A stretch of DNA of 64,000 nt from a bacterium (lineage in GTDB: Bacteria > Cyanobacteriota > Vampirovibrionia > Gastranaerophilales > Gastranaerophilaceae): NCBI GenBank assembly GCA_017433195.1, contig JAFRHR010000024.1:62001-126000 (forward strand), written 5' to 3'. Under the pieces are notes generated by a model. That model ran no database searches and was not told the origin of the DNA. It worked only from the letters and a program-made list of their open reading frames with translations. Shown here in pieces: positions 43,885 through 50,498 of the stretch (within the stretch, counting starts at the first letter, position 1; each line of letters starts with the position of its first letter). A program made the position numbers and the translations under genes.

Positions 43885-44679
43885 ATGAATATCACAGCTG
43901 TTAATTTTAATTCATTTCAGTATAAACAAATTGGTAAAAATACTACCCCTGCATTTTGCGTGCTGAAAAATAATACTTTAAATTCCGATACTGTTAGTTT
44001 TTCGGGGCTTTTTGATGTATTTAAAAAAGAAAAAACAGAACAGCCCCAAAAAACTTTAAATGACTGCGTGCCAAAGCATAAAGGAATTGTTTACAAAAAA
44101 ATCAAAGATGAAAAAGGGCAGGTTATCGAAAAGAAACCTGTCGAAGTTGATATTGTAAAAATCGGAGCGAGTGATTTTGAGTTTGAATTAGACGGCGAAA
44201 TAGTCGGTGGAGTAAGAATGAATTATTTCAAAAAAAACGGGAGGAAAGATAAATTCAGTAATTTATACTGGAATTACAGGAGAGAAGGGATAAAAGGCGA
44301 CAGAATAATCGCAAATTATATATATAACTGCAATGAAAATGAATATGGCGGAATCGGGCATCTTGCCGATTTGGTAGAAGTTGCTTGTTGTAAAGAATTG
44401 GGTTTTGAGCCAAATGTTGTTTCTCATAGCGTGCCTGATGCTGCTCCGTTGCATTATTTGAGAGGAAAACGTTTTGTTCCCTTCAGAAAGTACAACAAAC
44501 AATATAATTGGTATTACAACAGAAAAAATCCGAACGCTATGGTTAAAGAAATTATAGAAAATACCCCAAAAGGACAGAAATTTGATACTTCAAAAATAAA
44601 ACATTGTTTTTTAACTTATATGCCCAAAGAAATGATAAAAAATTTGGAAGAAGAACTCAAAGAACACCCGATATTTTAG
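43885..44679 (+). CDS. Array paralog 7, GNAT-like family
   Basis: 264 residues; first of unit 3. N-terminus ITAVNFNSFQYKQIGKN, tag SDTVSFSG. The linker (FDVFKKEKTEQPQKTLNDC) resembles that of copies 2 and 9. Core EYGGIGHLADLVEVACCKEL has a second Cys. Helix AAPLHYLRG. C-terminal subtype NWYYNRKNPN and FLTYMPKEMI as in copies 5 and 12. Confidence 0.8.
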   Translation: MNITAVNFNSFQYKQIGKNTTPAFCVLKNNTLNSDTVSFSGLFDVFKKEKTEQPQKTLNDCVPKHKGIVYKKIKDEKGQVIEKKPVEVDIVKIGASDFEFELDGEIVGGVRMNYFKKNGRKDKFSNLYWNYRREGIKGDRIIANYIYNCNENEYGGIGHLADLVEVACCKELGFEPNVVSHSVPDAAPLHYLRGKRFVPFRKYNKQYNWYYNRKNPNAMVKEIIENTPKGQKFDTSKIKHCFLTYMPKEMIKNLEEELKEHPIF

Positions 44680-44691
44680 AAAAGGACGAAA

Positions 44692-45480
44692 ATGAGAATA
44701 AATCCGATACAGTTTAATTTTGTTCAGCACAAACCGCAAAATACGGTCAGCAGTCCTTTGCGTATAAATAATTCGGTTCAGGCAGATACTGTCAGTTTTA
44801 CGGGTAAGGCGGAAAAGAAAATATCAAAAGAGAAAATGGGGAAATTAGTCCCGAAACATAAAGGAATTATTTACAGAAAATTGCAGGATGCAGAAGGAGC
44901 TGTGGTAAAAGTTCCTGTATTGGTAGATATCGTTAAATCTGAACCTGAGGAATTTGAATTTAAAATTGACGGAAGAAGAATCGGATATGCACGTTTGAGT
45001 TATATCCCTAAAAAATACTGCAAAGATGAAATTAAAGATGCTTACGTTGATTGTTATTACAAAAACTATGAAGATTTGGGGATAACAGGTGACAGAATAA
45101 AAGTTAATTATGTAGAAAATGAAAAAGAATACCTGTACGGAGGGATAGGACATCTTGCGGATTTACTTGAGGTTGCGTGTTGTCAGAAACTCGGGTTCAA
45201 ACCAAATGTTATATCGTCAAGTGTAAATGATGCTGCCCCGATACATTATTTAAGAGGGAAAAGATTTGTTCCGTATGAAGAGTATTGCGATGAAGCTGAA
45301 ATGAAAGGTTATGATTTGTACGGTAAAAATCCAAACGACACAATGGAAGAAATAATTGAAAATGCTTCTTCGGGTTATGAATTTGATACTTCCAAAATCC
45401 AAAATGAACCCCTGATGTACATGCCTGAAGAAATGATAGCAGAACTTGAAGAGGAACTTAAAGATCATCCGATATTTTAA
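44692..45480 (+). CDS. Array paralog 8, GNAT-like family
   Basis: 262 residues; second of unit 3. INPIQFNFVQHKPQNTV and ADTVSFTG. The region before the core is longer and lysine/aspartate-rich (DEIKDAYVDCYYKNYEDLG). Core LYGGIGHLADLLEVACCQKL starts with Leu instead of Glu. Helix AAPIHYLRG. It uses NASSGYEFDTSK where most have a Thr-Pro-Lys-Gly stretch, the only copy to lose TPKG apart from copy 13. Ends KDHPIF. Confidence 0.8.
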   Translation: MRINPIQFNFVQHKPQNTVSSPLRINNSVQADTVSFTGKAEKKISKEKMGKLVPKHKGIIYRKLQDAEGAVVKVPVLVDIVKSEPEEFEFKIDGRRIGYARLSYIPKKYCKDEIKDAYVDCYYKNYEDLGITGDRIKVNYVENEKEYLYGGIGHLADLLEVACCQKLGFKPNVISSSVNDAAPIHYLRGKRFVPYEEYCDEAEMKGYDLYGKNPNDTMEEIIENASSGYEFDTSKIQNEPLMYMPEEMIAELEEELKDHPIF

Positions 45481-45494
45481 ACAAAAGGATAAAA

Positions 45495-46280
45495 ATGAAA
45501 ATAACCCCGATACAATTTAATTTTGTTCAAAACAAACCGCAAAATACGGTTAGCAATCCTTTGCGTATGAATAACGGACTTCAGGCAGACACGGTAAGTT
45601 TTTCGAGTTCATGCAGAAAAGAAAAAACAGAAAATCCCCAAAAGACTTTAAAAGACTGTGTTCCGAAACACAAAGGTATTATTTATAGAAAAGTTTATGA
45701 TAAGAGAGGAAAAATTATAAAAAAAGAGCCTGTTGAAGTTGATATCGTAAAGGACGGACCGGATATTTTTACTTTCCAAGTTGACGAGGAATCTTTAGGG
45801 TATGTTGATTTGAGTTACCTTACGGCAGATGAATGTAAAAAGATAAAACTCAACATATACAAAAATTACAAGGACGAAGGTATCGAAGGAGACAGGATTA
45901 GAGTAGATTTTGTCGAAAATCAAGAGCCGGATGAATATGGCGGTATGGGACATTTGGCAGATTTGCTTGAAGTTGCAGCTTGTAAAGAACTGGGTATTGA
46001 GCCGAATATTGTATCTCACAGCAAGAAAGAAGCAGCCCCATTGCATTATTTAAGAGGAAAAAGGTTTATTCCGTATGAAAAATACTGTAGCAGAAGCGAT
46101 ATAAGACGTCTCGATTTAAAAGGCAAAAATCCGAACGACACAATAAAAGAAATTATAAAAAGAACGCCGAAAGGTGAAAAATTTAATACCGATGAACTTC
46201 CTTTTGCCCCGTTAATGTATATGCCGAAATCAATGGCAAAAGAACTTGAAGAAGAACTTAAAGAACATCCGATATTTTAA
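45495..46280 (+). CDS. Array paralog 9, GNAT-like family
   Basis: 261 residues; third of unit 3. ITPIQFNFVQNKPQNTV and ADTVSFSS, where Ser replaces the Gly of the tag. Core EYGGMGHLADLLEVAACKEL. The 3' part is nearly the same as copy 4 (see there). The N-terminal 20 residues match copy 10 (ITPIQFNFVQ and KPQNTV). It is therefore mosaic: one neighbour at the 5' end, a distant copy at the 3' end. Confidence 0.8.
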   Translation: MKITPIQFNFVQNKPQNTVSNPLRMNNGLQADTVSFSSSCRKEKTENPQKTLKDCVPKHKGIIYRKVYDKRGKIIKKEPVEVDIVKDGPDIFTFQVDEESLGYVDLSYLTADECKKIKLNIYKNYKDEGIEGDRIRVDFVENQEPDEYGGMGHLADLLEVAACKELGIEPNIVSHSKKEAAPLHYLRGKRFIPYEKYCSRSDIRRLDLKGKNPNDTIKEIIKRTPKGEKFNTDELPFAPLMYMPKSMAKELEEELKEHPIF

Positions 46281-46294
46281 ACAAAAGGATAAAA

Positions 46295-47074
46295 ATGAAA
46301 ATAACCCCGATACAATTTAATTTTGTTCAAAGCAAACCGCAAAATACGGTTAATCGTCCTTTGCAAATGAATAAAGGACTTATGACTGATGTTGTGAGTT
46401 TTACGGGATCAGATAAACAAGAAAAAACGAAGAAAAAATTAGAAGATCTTGAACCAAAACATAAGGGAATTATTTATAAAAAAGTAAGAGATGAAAAAGG
46501 AAATGTGATAAAAAAAATACCTGTTGAAGTTGATATTGTAAATTGGGGAGAGGGGGAATTTCAGTTTAAACTTGACGATGAATGTATAGGATATGTTCAG
46601 TTGCATCATATTCCTGCAGAAGAATGTGATAAAAACAGCTGGGCTGAGTTATACATGAATTATAAAGAAGAAGGAGTTGTCGGGGACAGACTTGAAGTAA
46701 AATATCTGTCAAATCAGAATGAAGAAGAATACGGCGGCATCGGACATCTTGCGGATTTACTTGAGGTTGCAGCATGTAAAGAAATGGGTATAAAACCGAA
46801 TGTAATTTCACATGCTGCTTTAAATGCTTCTCCTCTGCACTATGTAAGAGGGAAAAGATTTATTCCTTATGAAAGATATTGCAGTATAGAAGAACGGGAC
46901 GAGTATGACATATTAGATAAAAATCCGAATGACACAATAAAAGAAATTATTGAGAGCACTCCGAAAGGAGAAAAATTTGATACGTCAGAACTCGATATGT
47001 TCCTCGTAATGTATATGCCGAAAGATATGATAAAAAGTCTTGAAAAAGAACTCAAAAAACATCCGATTTTTTAG
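46295..47074 (+). CDS. Array paralog 10, GNAT-like family
   Basis: 259 residues; last of unit 3. Tag TDVVSFTG (Val replaces Thr). Core EYGGIGHLADLLEVAACKEM with Met, helix ASPLHYVRGKRF. Strand VDIVNWGEGEFQF replaces the common VDIVK, so the Lys before the variable segment is lost. Ends KKHPIF. The upstream ribosome site is shared with copy 9 (AAAAGGATAAAA). Confidence 0.8.
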   Translation: MKITPIQFNFVQSKPQNTVNRPLQMNKGLMTDVVSFTGSDKQEKTKKKLEDLEPKHKGIIYKKVRDEKGNVIKKIPVEVDIVNWGEGEFQFKLDDECIGYVQLHHIPAEECDKNSWAELYMNYKEEGVVGDRLEVKYLSNQNEEEYGGIGHLADLLEVAACKEMGIKPNVISHAALNASPLHYVRGKRFIPYERYCSIEERDEYDILDKNPNDTIKEIIESTPKGEKFDTSELDMFLVMYMPKDMIKSLEKELKKHPIF

Positions 47075-47083
47075 TAAAAAATT

Positions 47084-47149
47084 TGTAAAATATTATTAAT
47101 TTGCCCCTTATAAATATCAATTTTTTTCTCCAAAAAGTGTTTTTATAAG
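47084..47149 (+). promoter_or_regulatory. Type II shared upstream element, array unit 4
   Basis: TGTAAAA at 47084 and TATAAG at 47144 (60 bp apart) with TTTTTTTCTCCAAAAAGTG between. The flanks match unit 2 (TATTATTAATTT, ATCAATTTTTT). Confidence 0.5.
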
Positions 47150-47166
47150 TGTAAAGGTTTAGTTGT

Positions 47167-47979
47167 ATGAATATAAATGCTATAAATTTTAATGCTTTCC
47201 AATACAAACAAAATTCTAAAGTGACAAATCCATCACCAAGATTTGGGCAACTAATGCAGGATACTGTTGAGATAAGTCAAAAGCCTGTACAAAATGAGCC
47301 TTTTAGCTTGACGGATTCTATACTGAATATGCTTTACGGAACTGATAAAATCGAGAGCTTAGAACCTAAGCATAAAGGGATTATTTATAAAAAAGTTAAG
47401 GATAAAAACGGAAAAGTTATTCAAAAAATTCCTATTGAAGTTGATATTGTAAAATCAAGAGCTGATAAATTTGAATTTGAACATAAGGGTGAAACTATAG
47501 GTTATGTTGAATTGAGTTATGTTCCGGAGGATAAATGTAAAGACGATACAGATGAGATTTTATACAAAAATTATAAAGAAGAAGGAGTCGTTGGGGACAG
47601 AATTATAGTTAACTTTCTATATAACAAAAATCCTGATGAATATGGCGGAATAGCTCACCTCGCAGATTTACTGGAGGTTGCAGCCTGCAAAGAATTGGGG
47701 TTTGAACCTAATGTCGTATCTGAAACTCTTGACGATGCAGCACCATTGCATTATCAGAGAGGAAAAAGATTTGTTCCTTATGAAAAATACTGTGATGAAA
47801 GAACTTTGGAAAGATTAAAAGGTAAAAATCCAAACGAGATAGTAAAAAAAGTAATTGAAGACACTCCGTCAGGAGAAAAATTCAAAAAACCGGCTTTATG
47901 TAGTGAAACAGTAATGTATATGCCAAAAGATATGATAAAAGAACTTGAAGAGGAGCTTAAAGAACACCCGATTTTTTAA
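47167..47979 (+). CDS. Array paralog 11, GNAT-like family, tag lost
   Basis: 270 residues; first of unit 4. The N-terminus (INAINFNAFQYKQNSKV) keeps the start of the pattern but QDTVEISQKP replaces DTVSFSG, so the F-S-G tag is absent, the clearest loss in the array. A 15-residue linker insertion (FSLTDSILNMLYGTDKIESL) resembles copies 1 and 3. Core EYGGIAHLADLLEVAACKEL, helix AAPLHYQRG. Ends KEHPIF. Confidence 0.8.
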   Translation: MNINAINFNAFQYKQNSKVTNPSPRFGQLMQDTVEISQKPVQNEPFSLTDSILNMLYGTDKIESLEPKHKGIIYKKVKDKNGKVIQKIPIEVDIVKSRADKFEFEHKGETIGYVELSYVPEDKCKDDTDEILYKNYKEEGVVGDRIIVNFLYNKNPDEYGGIAHLADLLEVAACKELGFEPNVVSETLDDAAPLHYQRGKRFVPYEKYCDERTLERLKGKNPNEIVKKVIEDTPSGEKFKKPALCSETVMYMPKDMIKELEEELKEHPIF

Positions 47980-47988
47980 AGGACAAAA

Positions 47989-48753
47989 ATGAATATAATA
48001 CCCTTACAGTTTAATTTTATAAAAACAAAACCGCAAAATACGGTGACAAGTCCTTTGCGCATGAAAAAACAGATAGCTGTTGATACTGTCAGCTTTTCAG
48101 GGAATACCGAGCCGGCCAAAAAGCCCGATCCATTGGATAAACTCGTTCCCAAAAATAAAGGAGTTATTTATAAAAAAGTCAGAGATGAAAAAGGTAAAGT
48201 AATTGAAAAAGTTCCTGTCAAGACTGATATTGTAAATGATGGTGGCGGACTTTTTCTGTTTAAAATTGACGGGAAACAGGCAGGCGGTGTTGTAATGTCA
48301 TGTCTAAAAAAAGACTGTGATACAAAAGATTCTGATTTAATTAAAGATTATGAAAACGAAGGTATTGTCGGAGACAGAATGTATGTAAATTATGTTCAAA
48401 ATGATAATCAGGAAGAATACGGAGGAATAGGACACCTTGCAGATTTGTTAGAAGTTGCGGCTTGTAAAGAAATGGGTTTTGAGCCGAATGTAATATCTTA
48501 TAGTGTGGAAGATTCAGCTCCGCTGCACTATTTGAGAGGTAAAAGATTTATTCCTTTTAAAGAATACAGTGAAAATTTATACAAGTATTACGACAATAAA
48601 AATCCTGATGATGTTGTAAAAGAAATTATTGATAGTACTCCGAAGGGTGAAAAATTTGATACGTCGAACATCAAAGATTATTTCATGGTTTATATGCCGA
48701 AAGAAATGACAAAAGAATTAGAAGAAGAACTCAAAGAACACCCGATTTTTTAA
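47989..48753 (+). CDS. Array paralog 12, GNAT-like family
   Basis: 254 residues; second of unit 4, 9 bp after copy 11. Tag VDTVSFSG. A glycine-rich turn (DGGGLFLFKIDGKQAGGVV) replaces part of the second strand region. Core EYGGIGHLADLLEVAACKEM, helix SAPLHYLRGKRF. C-terminal subtype as in copies 5 and 7 (KYYDNKNPDD, FMVYMPKEM). Confidence 0.8.
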   Translation: MNIIPLQFNFIKTKPQNTVTSPLRMKKQIAVDTVSFSGNTEPAKKPDPLDKLVPKNKGVIYKKVRDEKGKVIEKVPVKTDIVNDGGGLFLFKIDGKQAGGVVMSCLKKDCDTKDSDLIKDYENEGIVGDRMYVNYVQNDNQEEYGGIGHLADLLEVAACKEMGFEPNVISYSVEDSAPLHYLRGKRFIPFKEYSENLYKYYDNKNPDDVVKEIIDSTPKGEKFDTSNIKDYFMVYMPKEMTKELEEELKEHPIF

Positions 48754-48762
48754 CGTGTCGTA

Positions 48763-48825
48763 TGTAAAAATATATTAAAGTTTGAGTCCTGTAGTAACAA
48801 AATATTTTTTTATGCTGTTTATAAA
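48763..48825 (+). promoter_or_regulatory. Type I shared upstream element, array unit 5
   Basis: TGTAAAAATATATTAAA at 48763 and TATAAA at 48820 (57 bp apart), with AACAAAATATTTTTTTATGC between, then TTAGCAGG. Nearly identical to unit 3. Confidence 0.55.
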
Positions 48826-48839
48826 ATTAGCAGGTAAAA

Positions 48840-49625
48840 ATGAAGATAAATTCGATACAGTTTAATTTTATTCAAAACAGGCCGCAAAGAGCAGTAACTT
48901 GTCCTTTGTGCATGAATAATTCACTTTCTGCCGATACGGTCAGCTTCAGTGGTAAAAGTGATGAAGAAGACGAATCAAAAAAAATAGATGATCTTAAGCC
49001 TAAACATAAAGGAATTATTTATAAAAAAGTCAGGGATAAAGACGGAAAAATAATAAAAGTTCCTCAGGAAGTTAAAATTATTAAACGTTCAGGCGGTACG
49101 TTTGATTTTAAAGATGGTAAAGAGTTAATCGGATATGCGCGTTTGGAATATATTCCGGCATCTCACTGTCAGAAAGACAGTATGTATTATGACGATTATA
49201 CAACCAAAAATTATGAAGATTTGGGAATTAAAAATGACAGAATAGAAGTCGAGTATGTTAAGAATTTTGATGAAAAAAGATACGGCGGAATAGGACATTT
49301 AGCCGACTTGATAGAAGTTGCAGCCTGTAAAGAACTCGGGTTTGAACCTAATGTTGTGTCGGTAAGTGTTCCGTCTGCTGCTCCCTTACATTACATGAGA
49401 GGAAAAAGATTTGTTCCGTATGACAGATATTTAGATGAATTTGAAATGAAGAAATATGATTTGGAGGGTGAAAATCCAAACGATACGATAAAAGGAATTA
49501 TTGAAAATAAGCCCGAAAAAGGTGGGTTTGATACATCTTCTCTCGGTTTTGAACTTTTAATGTATATGCCGAAAGATATGATAAAAGAGCTTGAAGAAGA
49601 ACTAAAAGAGCACCCGATTTTTTAG
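48840..49625 (+). CDS. Array paralog 13, GNAT-like family
   Basis: 261 residues; the only gene of unit 5 and the last copy. INSIQFNFIQ, tag ADTVSFSG. The first core strand is altered (QEVKIIKRSGG where others have VDIVK), and motif A begins with Arg (RYGGIGHLADLIEVAACKEL), the closest of all copies to the Q/R-x-x-G-x-G/A of true GNAT enzymes. NKPEKGGFDTSS replaces the usual TPKG stretch. Ends KEHPIF. Confidence 0.8.
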   Translation: MKINSIQFNFIQNRPQRAVTCPLCMNNSLSADTVSFSGKSDEEDESKKIDDLKPKHKGIIYKKVRDKDGKIIKVPQEVKIIKRSGGTFDFKDGKELIGYARLEYIPASHCQKDSMYYDDYTTKNYEDLGIKNDRIEVEYVKNFDEKRYGGIGHLADLIEVAACKELGFEPNVVSVSVPSAAPLHYMRGKRFVPYDRYLDEFEMKKYDLEGENPNDTIKGIIENKPEKGGFDTSSLGFELLMYMPKDMIKELEEELKEHPIF

Positions 49626-49709
49626 AAAAAATTCAATAAAATTCCTACATATATATGATAATAATTTATTTAATTATTAGTAAAATAGTGTTGGGAAAAC
49701 AGCAAAATT

Positions 49710-50498
49710 ATGTCTATAAATTCAAATAATTCTTATAAAGGATTAACTGGATTTACTGTCAAAAATATTTCGTACGAGGTTAACAACATTCTTTATAAAT
49801 CAAGAAGAAAGAAAAAGTACGAATTAAATAAGATTTTCACGGTTTTGACAGTATCTTCACTTGCTGTGCTCTTTTTTGCTGTTTTAACCGTAAGTGCGAA
49901 GGCTTTGCATAAAACAAATGTTATAGACGATCAAGTTGCCTATACAGAGGCTGAAGAACTTATAAAAAACTATACATATCCCACAAATAAACATATTTTG
50001 CTGGCTTTAGACGGAACAACATCTTCCTCGAAAACAAAGAGGGTGTTGCTTAAAGATCCCGGAGGAACTTTGCCTTCAGGCAGGGTTACCATAAAAGTTA
50101 TTGATGATGTAAGGCCAAATCCGTTTTTACCATACAAAGATTACGATTTTTCCAATGTAAGAAAATCGGATATAATCTTACCGCCGGAAGAATTATCAGA
50201 GGGAAGTGATGCGGAAAGAGTTATGGATACTTCTGTTTCCGGAATTTTATACGATACGTATAATCCGTCTGCAATAATCAATATTGAAGGTATTGAATAC
50301 CTTGTAAAACGAGGTGATTGCGTTAATAATTATCATATTTTGGATATTAATAATAAATATGTTGTTGTGAAATTAGGTAAAAATGTTTATAAAGCGGGAG
50401 TAGGTGAAATACTGACTCAAGGCTCAATAAAAAATTCAAATATTCCTAATTTAGAACATAAATTTGGAGGTGCATACTCTTATGACAAAAAAAATTAA
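49710..50498 (+). CDS. GspC/PilP-like pilus or secretion protein
   Basis: 262 residues. The cytoplasmic N-terminus (1-41) is basic and includes NNSYKG, then one membrane span at ~42-63 (FTVLTVSSLAVLFFAVLTV) and a periplasmic region. The C-terminal ~75 residues (SAIINIEGIEYLVKRGDCVN to GVGEILTQGS) resemble the homology region of GspC or PilP, which docks on the secretin. It overlaps the secretin gene and leads a unit with pilB and pilC. The assignment rests on that context as much as on sequence. Confidence 0.6.
   Translation: MSINSNNSYKGLTGFTVKNISYEVNNILYKSRRKKKYELNKIFTVLTVSSLAVLFFAVLTVSAKALHKTNVIDDQVAYTEAEELIKNYTYPTNKHILLALDGTTSSSKTKRVLLKDPGGTLPSGRVTIKVIDDVRPNPFLPYKDYDFSNVRKSDIILPPEELSEGSDAERVMDTSVSGILYDTYNPSAIINIEGIEYLVKRGDCVNNYHILDINNKYVVVKLGKNVYKAGVGEILTQGSIKNSNIPNLEHKFGGAYSYDKKN

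Larger units (their letters stand above)
38917..49625 (+). repeat. Tandem array of 13 paralogous genes
   Basis: Thirteen full-length, same-strand copies lie head to tail with 9-14 bp gaps inside units and 86-92 bp promoter gaps between units (units of 4, 2, 4, 2 and 1 genes). All have an FNF-type N-terminus, an L-x-P-K-x-K-G start of the core, Y-x-G-x-[GA]-H-L, P-x-H-Y and C-terminal PIF. No copy is truncated or frameshifted, so all appear to be under selection. Confidence 0.9.

Noticed and set aside
38917-49625. CRISPR-like or simple tandem repeat interpretation of the periodic array
   Set aside because: The ~800-bp period consists of complete, diverged reading frames with their own ribosome sites, not short direct repeats with spacers.
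33946-49700. Prophage or integrative element
   Set aside because: No integrase, phage structural gene, tRNA-associated attachment site or transposase was found, although the region is clearly accessory.
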